Origin: JAWKWH01 sp965204295
GTDB taxonomy: Bacteria > Pseudomonadota > Alphaproteobacteria > Rhizobiales > Rhizobiaceae
Reading direction: 5' to 3'
NCBI GenBank assembly: GCA_965204295.1
Contig: OZ241973.1
Location: 3,286,001-3,350,000, forward strand
DNA length: 64,000 bases
The position numbers and the translations under genes are program-made. The first letter of the stretch is position 1. Every line of letters begins with the position of its first letter. The notes beneath the pieces are model-generated. The model was given only the letters and a program-made list of their open reading frames with translations, was not told the DNA's origin and did not search any database. Positions 1 through 8,975 of the stretch are shown piece after piece.

Positions 1-381
1 ATGAGTCATTTGCCGGTCGATCTTGTCCGCCATCGTGCGCTCTTGCAGCATAATGACAACAAATCCGTCGAGTTCATGAACCGGCGCAGCGTAAATATCG
101 ACGGTTCTGTTCCCGCCAAGCCGAGGCGAACCCACGATAACGCGATATTCGTTGACCGGGCTCCCTCGTTCCCTTACCTGCTCAACCAAGGCCAGAAGCG
201 GGCTGGAACGAGCGATGAACTCATGCAATGGCGTCCTGGCCAGGGTCGAGGCGCTTGCACCGAAAAAGTGCTCGGCCTCGCTGTTCGCGTAACCGATCAG
301 ATCATCCGGGGCGATCATGATGACCGGATGGCGAATTGTGTTCAGGACAAGGTCGCCGGTTTCCACCCCAGGTTTCCGCAT
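1..381 (-). CDS. ntrB: Nitrogen regulation sensor kinase NtrB (N-terminal part, cut by window edge)
   Basis: The 127 visible codons encode a PAS sensory domain: IRHPVIMIAPDDLIGYANSE, then AEHFFGASAST, and at the edge LQERTMADKIDRQMTH, the linker that in NtrB precedes the histidine phosphoacceptor region. NtrB is the cytoplasmic kinase/phosphatase that, with PII, controls NtrC phosphorylation and nitrogen-limitation genes. The kinase and ATPase domains lie outside the window. The ATG lies 4 bases beyond the dusB stop in the same direction, so dusB-ntrB is an operon, the usual arrangement in alphaproteobacteria. Identification rests on the PAS sequence plus this context. Confidence 0.85.
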   Translation of the reverse strand, partial: MRKPGVETGDLVLNTIRHPVIMIAPDDLIGYANSEAEHFFGASASTLARTPLHEFIARSSPLLALVEQVRERGSPVNEYRVIVGSPRLGGNRTVDIYAAPVHELDGFVVIMLQERTMADKIDRQMTH

Positions 382-385
382 CGGT

Positions 386-1423
386 TCACGCCGCCTGTCT
401 GACGGGCGCTTGCACGCTCCGGGGTTCGAATGCCCGCCTTAAAATCGAAATGACTTCGCCCGCGTCCGTGCCGGCCATCAAGTTCGAGCGCGTCCGCGGA
501 GAAATCGAGACAGCGTGCTTGTCGAGATACCAACCCAGATGTTTGCGGGCGTGGCGGATACCGCGCCCGGAGCCGTACAGCGACAGCATCGCCTCATAGT
601 GGGCCACAACGTAGTCGGCCAAATCTTCCGCAAACTCCGCCGCCGCGACATCAACGCCACCCACGGATGTCCGGCGCACGATCGAGCCGGACGTCCATGG
701 AGCGCCGTAGTGAGCCCGACCGACCATGATGGCGTCGGCGCCGGATCGCTCAAGCGCCGTCGCCGCCGAGTCGACGCCGTCAATATCACCATTGACCACC
801 AGCGGAATGCGAACCGCGGACTTGACGTCTGCAACCGCGCTCCAATTGGCCGTTCCCTTGTAGAACTGGCTTCTGGTGCGGCCGTGAACCGTAATCATGC
901 CGACGCCGAGCGCTTCCGCTCTTGAAGCGATTTCGGGCGCATTTTTGCTGGTCTCGTCCCAACCAAGACGCATTTTGACCGTCACCGGCGCGTTTACGGC
1001 GCCAGTCACCGCATTGATCAGTCGGTCCGCCAGATCGGGATCGCGCATCAAGGCCGAACCACAATAGCCGCCGGTCACCTTTTTGGCGGGACATCCCATG
1101 TTGATATCGATGATGTCGGCGCCCTCACCCGCGGCGACGCGCGCGCCCTCCGCGAGCCATTCCGGGTTGCGTCCGGCCAGTTGAACCATATGGACGGCAT
1201 TGTCCGCCTTGCGGATGCGCCGATGCGATTCCGCCTTGCCTTTCGCCAGTTCCGCTCCGGGCACCATTTCCGCAACCGCCAGACCCGCCCCGTGGCCGAG
1301 CGCCAAATTGCGCATCGGCAAATCGGTGACCCCGGACATGGGCGCCAGGAACACGCGGTTGGGAACAGTTATGTTGCCGATTTGCAGCGGTGTTGCGAGT
1401 TTATCGGTGATGCTCATGCCCAA
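386..1423 (-). CDS. dusB: tRNA-dihydrouridine synthase DusB
   Basis: 345 aa FMN-dependent TIM-barrel enzyme that reduces specific uridines in tRNA D-loops with NADPH. The N-terminal NRVFLAPMSGVTDLPMRN is the Dus signature. DINMGCPAKKVTGGYCGSAL carries the active-site loop with its cysteine, followed by KMRLGWDE, ITVHGRTRSQFYKG and VNGDID for FMN and tRNA contacts. Length is normal. Two nearby starts (MGMSIT or MSIT) cannot be separated. ntrB follows at 4 bases. ispDF is divergent, and the roughly 160 bases between must hold both promoters. Confidence 0.95.
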   Translation of the reverse strand: MGMSITDKLATPLQIGNITVPNRVFLAPMSGVTDLPMRNLALGHGAGLAVAEMVPGAELAKGKAESHRRIRKADNAVHMVQLAGRNPEWLAEGARVAAGEGADIIDINMGCPAKKVTGGYCGSALMRDPDLADRLINAVTGAVNAPVTVKMRLGWDETSKNAPEIASRAEALGVGMITVHGRTRSQFYKGTANWSAVADVKSAVRIPLVVNGDIDGVDSAATALERSGADAIMVGRAHYGAPWTSGSIVRRTSVGGVDVAAAEFAEDLADYVVAHYEAMLSLYGSGRGIRHARKHLGWYLDKHAVSISPRTRSNLMAGTDAGEVISILRRAFEPRSVQAPVRQAA

Positions 1424-1585
1424 AAACCGTGCAGCGACGAAACCTGCCCGGCTCTTAATCAGAGAACTGCGCTACCGCAAATGAATTGTTCGCCCGCTAG
1501 GCGTCGCCGCGCGCCCTCTTTCAAATCCGGTACGGAAAGCGTAATCGCTTTCACACAATGGGAAGAAGGCGAATTCCGTCCGCTT

Positions 1586-2788
1586 ATGACTGAAAGCATG
1601 CATAATGATTTTGCCGTTGCGATTGTCGCGGCAGGGCGCGGAGAACGCGCCGGACAATCATCCGAAGGTCCAAAGCAGTTTCGGTTGATCGGCGGAGAGC
1701 CGGTTTTGGCTCTGACGGTGAAGGCGTTTTCAAGCCACCCGCTAATCGGCCCGATCGCAATCGCCATTCACCGCGACGATATGGCGTTGTTCACCGGCGC
1801 CATGGGAGAACTTGCAAGTCGGGTGGTTCCGGTTGAGGGAGGATATTCGCGCCAGGAATCGGTATTGCGCGCGCTGCGTCGTCTCGGCGAATTTGATCCC
1901 GAATTTGTCATGATCCACGACGGTGTGCGGCCTTTTATCGAAAAAGAACTTATCGACCGGCTTGGGGCGGCTGTCGAACGATCATCAGGCGCGCTGCCCG
2001 GCATTCCGGTCTCGGACACGCTGAAGAGAGTGGATGCCGATGGCTATGTTATCGCGACCGAACCTCGCGACGGGCTGAATTCCGCGCAAACGCCGCAGGT
2101 TTTCCCATTCGCCCCGATTCTCGAAGCTCACGAGCGGGCGGCAATTGAGAATCCGCATGGATTTACCGATGACGCCGCTCTTGCCGAGTGGGCGAATATT
2201 CCGACCAGGATTATTGATGGTTCGGCGGAAAATGTGAAGTTGACGTGGGCGAAGGATATCGAGACGGCGGATTTGACACGAGCCCGGCATCGGGGCGTTC
2301 CGGATATTCGGACCGGAACGGGCTATGATGTTCATGGATTTACCGTCGGCGACCATTTGATGCTGTGTGGCGTCAGGATTCCGTACGAGCGCAAACTGAG
2401 GGGGCATTCCGATGCCGATGTCGGATTGCACGCATTGACGGATGCGCTGCTTGCGACATGCGGAGCAGGAGATATCGGTACGCACTTCCCTCCGTCCGAT
2501 CCGAAGTGGAATGGCGTCGCCTCCGAAGTGTTTCTTCGTCATGCCGCCGGTCTGATCGAAAGGAAAGACGGTCTGATACTGAATGCCGATGTGACAATCG
2601 TCGCCGAGGCCCCAAGAATCGACCCGCATCGCGCGGAAATGGCCGGCGCCATCCGAGCGGTGCTGGGCATTGAACCGGACCGCATATCGATCAAGGCCAC
2701 GACAAACGAACGCTTGGGATTTGTCGGCCGGGGTGAAGGCATCGCCGCGATTGCGACGGCTACCGTCTGCTATGGGAATGTTCCATGA
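1586..2788 (+). CDS. ispDF: Bifunctional IspD/IspF isoprenoid enzyme
   Basis: 400 aa fusion catalysing two non-consecutive MEP-pathway steps: CTP:methylerythritol cytidylyltransferase (residues about 1-225) and 2-C-methylerythritol 2,4-cyclodiphosphate synthase (about 230-400). The IspD half shows AIVAAGRGERAG (CTP binding), HDGVRPF and FTDDAALAE. The IspF half shows GTGYDVHGF with the Asp/His zinc ligands, GHSDADVGLHALTDALL and KATTNERLGFVGR. The open frame extends far upstream, but homology starts at MTESMHNDF or the second Met at 1598; a GGAAGAAGG lies upstream of both. The fusion is typical of alphaproteobacteria. The stop overlaps the cinA-C start by 4 bases (ATGA). Confidence 0.95.
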   Translation: MTESMHNDFAVAIVAAGRGERAGQSSEGPKQFRLIGGEPVLALTVKAFSSHPLIGPIAIAIHRDDMALFTGAMGELASRVVPVEGGYSRQESVLRALRRLGEFDPEFVMIHDGVRPFIEKELIDRLGAAVERSSGALPGIPVSDTLKRVDADGYVIATEPRDGLNSAQTPQVFPFAPILEAHERAAIENPHGFTDDAALAEWANIPTRIIDGSAENVKLTWAKDIETADLTRARHRGVPDIRTGTGYDVHGFTVGDHLMLCGVRIPYERKLRGHSDADVGLHALTDALLATCGAGDIGTHFPPSDPKWNGVASEVFLRHAAGLIERKDGLILNADVTIVAEAPRIDPHRAEMAGAIRAVLGIEPDRISIKATTNERLGFVGRGEGIAAIATATVCYGNVP

Positions 2789-3315
2789 GTTCGAGGCGTT
2801 TGCGAAAATCGATACGGGAAGCGGCCGGCGCCGTCGTTGAATGCTACTCCCGCGCGGACAAGGTCATTGCAACCGCGGAATCGTGCACCGGAGGGATGAT
2901 AGCGGCGTCTTTGACCGATATTGCGGGATCGTCGGCGGTGTTCGACCGTGGCTTCGTCACATATTCGAACCGGGCCAAGGTTGAATTGCTCGGCGTTTCG
3001 AGCGAGACGCTGTTGAAGCACGGGGCCGTTTCAATGAACACGGCGGCGGAAATGGCCAAAGGGGCCGTGCGGCGCTCTGGCGCCGATATATCGGTATCGG
3101 TGACCGGAATTGCCGGACCTGACGGAGGCACGGCCGAAAAACCGGTCGGTCTGGTGTATATGGCGTTCGCGGACCGGGGCGGTAGGGTTGTCGAAATCGT
3201 CGAACTCAATCATTCACCGGACGCCGATCGCGAAACCATTCGTCTGGAAACGACGCGGGTCGCGCTGATGAAGATCGAGCGGTTGCTGCCGCCGATCCAT
3301 CGGGACAAGGATTAA
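2785..3315 (+). CDS. pncC: CinA C-terminal-domain nicotinamide-nucleotide amidase
   Basis: 176 aa single-domain CinA-C/PncC protein. This family hydrolyses nicotinamide mononucleotide to nicotinate mononucleotide in pyridine-nucleotide recycling. The signature AESCTGGMIAASLTDIAG holds the catalytic Ser/Thr region, followed by GFVTYSN and SVTGIAGPDGGTAEKPVG. It is translationally coupled to ispDF through an ATGA overlap. A separate CinA N-terminal (MoaB-like) protein is encoded at 54937-55680, so the two halves of classical CinA are separate genes here. The stop converges on the coq10-like gene with a 4-base overlap of 3' ends. Confidence 0.92.
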   Translation: MSSRRLRKSIREAAGAVVECYSRADKVIATAESCTGGMIAASLTDIAGSSAVFDRGFVTYSNRAKVELLGVSSETLLKHGAVSMNTAAEMAKGAVRRSGADISVSVTGIAGPDGGTAEKPVGLVYMAFADRGGRVVEIVELNHSPDADRETIRLETTRVALMKIERLLPPIHRDKD

Positions 3316-3788
3316 GCGCCGCCATTTTCGCCTTGAGCGGTTGAAATTCCGTAGATCTGAACCGCTCTCCTCTCGAATGCTGCCGAGAAACGGCGAAACG
3401 CCCGGTCGAACATCGCACACGTTAGCAAACCGAGTATCCGGCTTTTGAACTCATAGTCGATGAAGAACTCGACGTCGCACCCCCCGCGGGATCCGGCAAA
3501 ATTCCATTTGCTGTCGAGGCGGCGAAACGGGCCGTCGATGTATTTGACGTCGATTTTGCGATTTTCCGGGTCGAGCAGCACCTGGCTGGCGAACGTCTCG
3601 CGTATCCTTTTGTGACCTGCCGTCATATCCGCCACCAACAGCGTCTTCCCGTTCCGCCTTTTTTTGGAACGAATGGTCAACGCCTCGCACATCGGCAGAA
3701 AATCCGGATATTTCTCGATATCGGCCACAAGAGCGAACATCTGCTCCGGCGTGTGCGGCACGTGCCTGGTGGATGAGAACTTCGGCAT
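3312..3788 (-). CDS. COQ10/RatA-type START-domain polyketide-binding protein
   Basis: 158 aa protein of the SRPBCC/START fold. The opening STRHVPHTPEQMFALVADIE and YPDFLPMCEAL are the family hallmark, followed by the WNF and FFIDYEFKSRILG segments lining the cavity. Members bind ubiquinone and support its delivery to the respiratory chain; the E. coli homolog RatA has also been described as a toxin that blocks ribosome association. It lies directly after lipA on the same strand with no gap, an arrangement common in Rhizobiales, so a respiratory or lipid-cofactor role is favoured here. Confidence 0.88.
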   Translation of the reverse strand: MPKFSSTRHVPHTPEQMFALVADIEKYPDFLPMCEALTIRSKKRRNGKTLLVADMTAGHKRIRETFASQVLLDPENRKIDVKYIDGPFRRLDSKWNFAGSRGGCDVEFFIDYEFKSRILGLLTCAMFDRAFRRFSAAFERRAVQIYGISTAQGENGGA

Positions 3789-4751
3789 TCAGCGCCGGCG
3801 CGAGGAACCGGATTCGCGTATTGCGCGCAGTCTGGCGAAGTCCTCACCGGCATGGTGCGACGAGCGCGTAAGCGGGCTCGCGGACACCAGCAGGAAACCC
3901 TTTGAATAGGCCACCGTTTCGTAGGACTTAAACTCGTCCGGCGTGACGAAATTCCTGACGGGGTGGTGTTTTCGGGTCGGCTGGAGATACTGGCCGATTG
4001 TCAGGAAATCGACATTGGCGGTGCGCAAGTCGTCCATCAGTTGCAGCACTTCGTTCCGTTCTTCGCCCAGACCCACCATGATGCCCGATTTGGTGAACAT
4101 CGACGGGTCGACCTCCTTCACCCGCTGCAACAACCTGACCGAATGGAAGTAGCGCGCGCCGGGGCGCACGGTCAGGTAGTTCGACGGAACCGTCTCGAGA
4201 TTGTGGTTGAATATGTCGGGCTTCGCCGCCACGACCTTTTCAAGCGCGCCTTTTTTTCGCAGGAAATCGGGTGTCAGAACCTCGATCGTGGTTTCAGGCG
4301 AGGTCTGTCGGATCGCCTTTATCACATCGACAAAGTGCCGCGCGCCCCCATCGTCGAGATCATCGCGGTCGACCGATGTGATGACCGCGTGGTTCAATCC
4401 CATGGTCTTCACGGCCTCGGCGACGTTGGCGGGCTCGTTGCAATCGAGCGCGTCGGGCAGACCTGTGGTCACATTGCAGAAGGCGCAGGCGCGTGTGCAG
4501 ATCTCGCCCATGATCAGGAACGAGGCGTGTTTCCTGTCCCAGCACTCGCCGATATTGGGGCAACCGGCCTCCTCGCAAACCGTGACGAGGCCGTTCGATC
4601 TGACAATATCGCGCGTATCGCGATAGCCCTTCGATACCGGCGCCCTGACGCGAATCCAATCGGGTTTACGCAGCACCTCCTGATCGGGCCTGTGCGCCTT
4701 TTCAGGATGGCGCGGCCGCGGCCTGGAAATGTTGTCGACGACTGTGACCAT
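3789..4751 (-). CDS. lipA: Lipoyl synthase LipA
   Basis: 320 aa radical-SAM enzyme that inserts two sulfurs into protein-bound octanoyl groups to make lipoate. CTRACAFC is the CX3CX2C motif for the SAM [4Fe-4S] cluster. CEEAGCPNIGEC gives the CX4CX5C auxiliary cluster that is sacrificed as sulfur donor. RSSHHAGEDF near the end matches the conserved C-terminal RSSY-like segment. Its products are the lipoyl domains of PdhB and PdhC encoded upstream in the same run of genes, which accounts for the linkage. Confidence 0.96.
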   Translation of the reverse strand: MVTVVDNISRPRPRHPEKAHRPDQEVLRKPDWIRVRAPVSKGYRDTRDIVRSNGLVTVCEEAGCPNIGECWDRKHASFLIMGEICTRACAFCNVTTGLPDALDCNEPANVAEAVKTMGLNHAVITSVDRDDLDDGGARHFVDVIKAIRQTSPETTIEVLTPDFLRKKGALEKVVAAKPDIFNHNLETVPSNYLTVRPGARYFHSVRLLQRVKEVDPSMFTKSGIMVGLGEERNEVLQLMDDLRTANVDFLTIGQYLQPTRKHHPVRNFVTPDEFKSYETVAYSKGFLLVSASPLTRSSHHAGEDFARLRAIRESGSSRRR

Positions 4752-4772
4752 GCGACTTTCTTTCAGCGCGTA

Positions 4773-5015
4773 TCAGCGCCCCTTCACGAGTTTCAACCCG
4801 AATAGCAGAACGACGGCGCCGACCGTGGCGGTAATCAGCGCCCCGCTGAATCCGGCCTGTGGCGCGATTTGGAGAATGTCGAACAGCCAACCGCCGATAA
4901 ACGCTCCGACGACACCGATAATGACGTTCATGAACAGACCGGACCGGTTTTTCATGATCGTACCGGCGATCCAGCCGGCCAATCCGCCGATGATAATCCA
5001 GACGATCAAATTCAT
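4773..5015 (-). CDS. GlsB/YeaQ/YmgE family small membrane protein
   Basis: 80 aa, nearly all membrane: MNLIVWIIIGGLAGWIAG, then VIIGVVGAFIGGWLFDIL and a third helix ITATVGAVVLLFGLKLVKGR. The glycine-rich pattern with GLAGWIAG and GAFIGGWL defines the transglycosylase-associated / GlsB family of stress-linked membrane proteins, whose biochemical role is unsettled. The start at MNLIV is chosen over an upstream in-frame Met because GGAG lies just ahead and the family begins here. It sits between lipA and a TM2-domain gene. Confidence 0.85.
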   Translation of the reverse strand: MNLIVWIIIGGLAGWIAGTIMKNRSGLFMNVIIGVVGAFIGGWLFDILQIAPQAGFSGALITATVGAVVLLFGLKLVKGR

Positions 5016-5072
5016 CAATGGCGGCTCCAATCTTTGATAACAGCAATCCATTCCATAAATGAGGTGGAAGCC

Positions 5073-5432
5073 TTATAGTTTTGGCCCACCGCTCAATCTT
5101 GTAACTAGATTGTTGTTGTGTTCAGTTGTCATACTAGAGATCAAAAATGCATCGACAATCCACCAAATACAGAGCGCGATAAGCATAAACACGCCGACAT
5201 ATATGAACAACGTCAGCCAGCCCAACACACATAGAGTCAGCATAGCAGAACCTCTTACCGTCCGACCCAGATAAAAACTGTGTATCCCCAATCCACCAAG
5301 AAAAAACCAAATAACATACGCGAGGCCAGTTGATTTTTTGTTCGCCTCAAATGTCATCATTTTGGTCACATCGTTGCCACGTCCGGAAGAATCCGAAGAG
5401 CCATTGGAATGAATGTTGTTGCTTCCCGTCAT
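5073..5432 (-). CDS. TM2-domain membrane protein
   Basis: 119 aa. A polar, Ser/Asn-rich N-terminus of about 30 residues precedes the TM2 module: a helix AYVIWFFLGGLGIHSFYLGR, a short turn GSAM, and a second long helix ending IWWIVDAFLI. The G-x-H-x-FYLGR turn is diagnostic. Function is unknown in bacteria. Its DNA (roughly 5090-5430) is visibly richer in A+T than the neighbouring lpd and lipA genes, suggesting later arrival between lpd and GlsB. It has no paralog in the window. Confidence 0.82.
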   Translation of the reverse strand: MTGSNNIHSNGSSDSSGRGNDVTKMMTFEANKKSTGLAYVIWFFLGGLGIHSFYLGRTVRGSAMLTLCVLGWLTLFIYVGVFMLIALCIWWIVDAFLISSMTTEHNNNLVTRLSGGPKL

Positions 5433-5485
5433 AGTATTTGTTCCCCTAAATTGGATGGTGCATTCAATCCCGATTTGCAAAAACG

Positions 5486-6931
5486 TCAAGCGTTCAACAC
5501 CCGGCCATAGGCGTCGAACACGCTTTCCTTCATCATCTCCGACAATGTCGGGTGCGGGAAGATGGTGTGCATCAGTTCTTCTTCGGTTGTTTCGAGGTTC
5601 ATCGCAACCACAAATCCCTGGATCAGTTCCGTGACCTCCGCGCCGACCATGTGAGCGCCGAGCAGTTCGCCGGTTTTTCTGTCGAAGATCGTCTTGATCA
5701 TCCCCCGATCCTCGCCAAGCGCGATCGCCTTGCCATTGGCGCCAAACCGGAACCGGCCGACGCGGACGTCGCGGCCGGCTTCCCTGGCCCCGGCTTCGGT
5801 CAATCCCACCGACGCCACCTGCGGATGACAATAGGTGCAGCCGGGAATCCTGTTCCTGTCCATTGGATGCACGCCGGACACACCGGCGATCTTCTCCACG
5901 CAAATGACGCCTTCATGTTCGGCCTTGTGGGCCAGCATCGGCGGGCCGGCCACATCGCCGACGGCGTAGACGCCTTCGACGTTCGTGCGGCCATAGCCAT
6001 CGACAATGACGCATCCCCGGTCCGTTTCGACACCCAGGCCCTCAAGACCGAGATTCTCGATATTGCCCTGCACACCGACGGCGGAAATCAGCCGGTCTGC
6101 TTCCATAACCTCTGACCTGCCGTCCTTCAATTCCACGGTCGCCCTGATCGAGTCGGCATTCTTCCCGACCTCGGTCACCCTAGCCTCGGTATGAATTTTC
6201 AGACCGGATTTCTCCAGCTGTTCGCGCGCAATTCCCGAAATCTCGGCGTCCTCGACCGGCATGATTGTCGGCATCAGTTCGACGACCGTCACATCCGATC
6301 CCATGGCCTGGTAAAACGACGCGAACTCAATGCCGATTGCGCCCGAGCCCATCACCAGAAGTTTCTTGGGCAACTCAGGCGGCACCATCGCCTCGAAATA
6401 GGTCCAGATCAGTTTGCCGTCGGGTTCGATCCCGGGCAGCGCACGAGGCCGGGCGCCGGTGGCGATGACGATATGCTTCGCCTTGTAGGCGCCCTCGCCC
6501 TTCGCGCCCCTGGGCGCCGGGTGTTGCGGCTCCATCGCCTTCTTGGCCGGCTTCGATACGACGACCCCGCCTTTGCCCGTCAGCCTGGCTTCGCCCCAGA
6601 TGACATCTATCTTGTTCTTTTTCATCAGGAAGCCGACGCCGCCATTAAGCCGCGCCGACACCTTTCGCGACCGGTCCACCACCGCGCCGATATCGGCCGA
6701 GACGGCGCCATCGATTTTCAGACCGTAATCCTTCGCATGTTCGGCGAAGTGCTTGATTTCGGCGGAACGCAGCAGCGCCTTGGTCGGGATACAACCCCAG
6801 TTGAGACAGATGCCGCCCAGATGCTCGCGCTCGACAATGGCCGTCTTGAGACCCAGCTGCGCCGATCGGATGGCCGTGACATAGCCTCCGGGTCCGGATC
6901 CGATGATGATGACGTCGTATTGATCTGCCAT
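5486..6931 (-). CDS. lpdA: Dihydrolipoyl dehydrogenase (E3) of pyruvate dehydrogenase
   Basis: 481 aa FAD/NAD disulfide oxidoreductase that reoxidises dihydrolipoyl groups of E2. The N-terminus DVIIIGSGPGGYVTAIRSAQ binds FAD, and GGICLNWGCIPTKALL holds the redox-active CX4C. GSGAIGIEFASFY is the NAD-binding Rossmann motif, and the C-terminal HPTLSEMMKE contains the catalytic His-Glu pair. An insert rich in Pro/Lys (KPAKKAMEPQHPAPRG) lies near residue 120. The start at MADQYD has GGAGT upstream; the longer open frame ahead of it is not coding. Last structural gene of the pdh cluster. Confidence 0.96.
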   Translation of the reverse strand: MADQYDVIIIGSGPGGYVTAIRSAQLGLKTAIVEREHLGGICLNWGCIPTKALLRSAEIKHFAEHAKDYGLKIDGAVSADIGAVVDRSRKVSARLNGGVGFLMKKNKIDVIWGEARLTGKGGVVVSKPAKKAMEPQHPAPRGAKGEGAYKAKHIVIATGARPRALPGIEPDGKLIWTYFEAMVPPELPKKLLVMGSGAIGIEFASFYQAMGSDVTVVELMPTIMPVEDAEISGIAREQLEKSGLKIHTEARVTEVGKNADSIRATVELKDGRSEVMEADRLISAVGVQGNIENLGLEGLGVETDRGCVIVDGYGRTNVEGVYAVGDVAGPPMLAHKAEHEGVICVEKIAGVSGVHPMDRNRIPGCTYCHPQVASVGLTEAGAREAGRDVRVGRFRFGANGKAIALGEDRGMIKTIFDRKTGELLGAHMVGAEVTELIQGFVVAMNLETTEEELMHTIFPHPTLSEMMKESVFDAYGRVLNA

Positions 6932-6974
6932 CCTGCAACTCCTTTGGTCGCCGACAATCGATCGGCCCTGATGT

Positions 6975-7622
6975 TCAATTCGCTCCGAGACCGAGCGTTT
7001 GTCCGACGATCGGGACAAGCGCCTCGCCGAGCGCGCGCGTGTTTGCGGCGTCAAGATGAACGCCGTCCATCGGCGTCGCCTTCGCCACCGATCCGGCGTC
7101 GAAAAAACCGCAACCCATTTCATCGGCCAGACCGCGAAACATCGGCGCCAGCTTGGCCGATTCCTCGGGCCCGCCTGAAAACATGGCCGTGAATTCGGCG
7201 TCAGGCGTATCGGCCAGCGGCGGCGGCGATACGATCACCACATGCGGCGGCTCCTGCGGCGCCGGATACGGGTGGCGTCGTATGATCGTCACGAGCCGGC
7301 GCATGCCTTGCATGGCCAGGATCGCACTGCCGGCGATACCGGGCTTCATGTCATTCGTCCCGAGCAGCAGGATAACCAGATCCAGCGGCGCGTGCGTGTG
7401 CAGGATCGTCGGCAGAATCCGTGCTCCGTTGCGGTCGCACTCGGCCAGATGATCGTCCGAGGCCGTGGTGCGTCCGTTCAACCCTTCGGCCATGACGTGA
7501 ACCTGTCCGCCCATGGCCGCCTGAAGCGCGCTTGGCCAGCGGTCGGCATAAGCGTGACGGCGCGGTCCATCGGGATCGTAACCCCAGGTCAGCGAGTCGC
7601 CGTAGCAGAGGACGGTTTTCAT
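6975..7622 (-). CDS. SGNH/GDSL-family hydrolase (arylesterase-like)
   Basis: 215 aa. Block I VLCYGDSLTWGYDPD carries the nucleophilic Ser, GLNGRTT is block II, LLLGTNDMK is block III with the Asn, and DGVHLDAANTRALGEAL is block V with the catalytic Asp and His. No signal peptide is visible, so it is probably cytoplasmic. It sits between pdhC and lpdA with short gaps, a position known in Rhizobiales; substrate unknown. Confidence 0.88.
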   Translation of the reverse strand: MKTVLCYGDSLTWGYDPDGPRRHAYADRWPSALQAAMGGQVHVMAEGLNGRTTASDDHLAECDRNGARILPTILHTHAPLDLVILLLGTNDMKPGIAGSAILAMQGMRRLVTIIRRHPYPAPQEPPHVVIVSPPPLADTPDAEFTAMFSGGPEESAKLAPMFRGLADEMGCGFFDAGSVAKATPMDGVHLDAANTRALGEALVPIVGQTLGLGAN

Positions 7623-7634
7623 TGTCCGCCAATC

Positions 7635-8963
7635 TCACACCAGCATGCTCATCGGGTTTTCGATATAAGCCCTGAAGGCCGTCAGCAGTTCGGCGCCGAG
7701 AGCGCCGTCGACCGCGCGGTGATCGGTCGAGAGCGTCACGCTCATCATGGTGGCAATCGCAACGGCGCCATCCCTGACAACCGCCCGTTGTTCGCCGGCG
7801 CCGACCGCGAGGATCGTCGCGTGCGGCGGGTTGATGACGGCGGAAAACTCCTTGACGCCCATCATGCCGAGATTGGAAACCGCGCTCGAACCGCCCTGAT
7901 ACTCCTCGGGCTTCAGCTTGCGGTCGCGGGCGCGGCCGGCCATATCCTTCATCTCGTTGGAAATGGTCGACAAGTTCTTTTCTTCCGCGCGGCGCACGAT
8001 CGGCGTGATCAGGCCGCCGCGGATCGAGACCGCAACGCCGACATCCGCATGGGCATGGCGAACCATGTTCTCATCCGTCCACGAGACATTGGCGTCGGGC
8101 GTATCGCGCAACGAAAGCGCCAGCGCCTTGATGATCATGTCGTTGACGGAGAGCTTGTAGGCCGGTCTGCCGTCCCTGACGGGAGCCGATTTGTTGAGGT
8201 CGCCGCGCAGATTCAACAGTGCGTCGAGTTCGCATTCGATCGTCAGATAGAAATGCGGAACGGTCGATTTCGCCTCGACCAGCCGGCGGGCGATGGTCTT
8301 GCGCATAGTGTCGTGCCCGACCAGTTCGTAGGATCCCTCCTCGAACAGTTTGAGCGCCGCGTCGTCCGATATGGGTTTCGGCGTCGCCGTATCGGCCGCG
8401 GCTTGAACCGATTTCGCGGCGGCGCCGCGCGAGGCGATAGCGGCTTCCACATCGGCTTTCACCACCCTGCCCTTCGGGCCGGTTCCCGAAATGGCGGCGA
8501 CATCGATGCCGGCGTCTTTGGCGATCCGGCGCGCCAGCGGTGAAGCGAATGTGCGGTTTCCGCCCGAACCGTTTGCGGCAGCCACCGGCCCGGGTGCAGC
8601 GCTTTCGGCCGGTGCGGGAGCGGGCGAACTTTCCGCCGGTGACGATGCGGCGACGGCGGACATCTCCTGCTTGCCTCCGCCGGAATTACCACCGGCCTTC
8701 GCCGCCTCGGCGACATCTTCACCTTCTTCGGCAAGCACTGCGATCGGCGCATTGACCCTGACCGCCTCGGCGCCTTCGGGAATCAGTATTTTGGCGATAA
8801 CGCCCTCATCGACGGCTTCGACTTCCATCGTCGCCTTGTCGGTCTCGATTTCGGCTATCACGTCTCCGGCGGAGACGTTATCGCCCTCCTTGACCAGCCA
8901 TCTGGCGAGATTGCCTTCTTCCATTGTGGGCGACAGGGCCGGCATGGTGATGTTTATAGGCAT
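7635..8963 (-). CDS. pdhC: Pyruvate dehydrogenase E2, dihydrolipoamide acetyltransferase
   Basis: 442 aa multidomain core of the pyruvate dehydrogenase complex. Residues 1-75 form one lipoyl domain with the modified lysine in ETDKATMEVEAVDEG. A long Ala/Pro/Ser linker follows. About residues 140-175 form the E3/E1-binding domain (FASPLARRIAKDAGID, GTGPKGRVVKADVEAA). About 210-442 form the acetyltransferase domain ending with the active-site DHRAVDGALGAELL. It follows pdhB by 12 bases. Confidence 0.96.
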   Translation of the reverse strand: MPINITMPALSPTMEEGNLARWLVKEGDNVSAGDVIAEIETDKATMEVEAVDEGVIAKILIPEGAEAVRVNAPIAVLAEEGEDVAEAAKAGGNSGGGKQEMSAVAASSPAESSPAPAPAESAAPGPVAAANGSGGNRTFASPLARRIAKDAGIDVAAISGTGPKGRVVKADVEAAIASRGAAAKSVQAAADTATPKPISDDAALKLFEEGSYELVGHDTMRKTIARRLVEAKSTVPHFYLTIECELDALLNLRGDLNKSAPVRDGRPAYKLSVNDMIIKALALSLRDTPDANVSWTDENMVRHAHADVGVAVSIRGGLITPIVRRAEEKNLSTISNEMKDMAGRARDRKLKPEEYQGGSSAVSNLGMMGVKEFSAVINPPHATILAVGAGEQRAVVRDGAVAIATMMSVTLSTDHRAVDGALGAELLTAFRAYIENPMSMLV

Positions 8964-8975
8964 GGCTGACCTCCC

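Noticed and set aside
1..402. 133-codon plus-strand ORF at the left edge
   Set aside because: Antisense to the NtrB PAS domain, which is recognisable.
7242..8543. 433-codon plus-strand ORF opposite pdhC
   Set aside because: Antisense shadow of a well-supported gene in GC-rich DNA; composition rich in Arg/Gly/His with no family motif.
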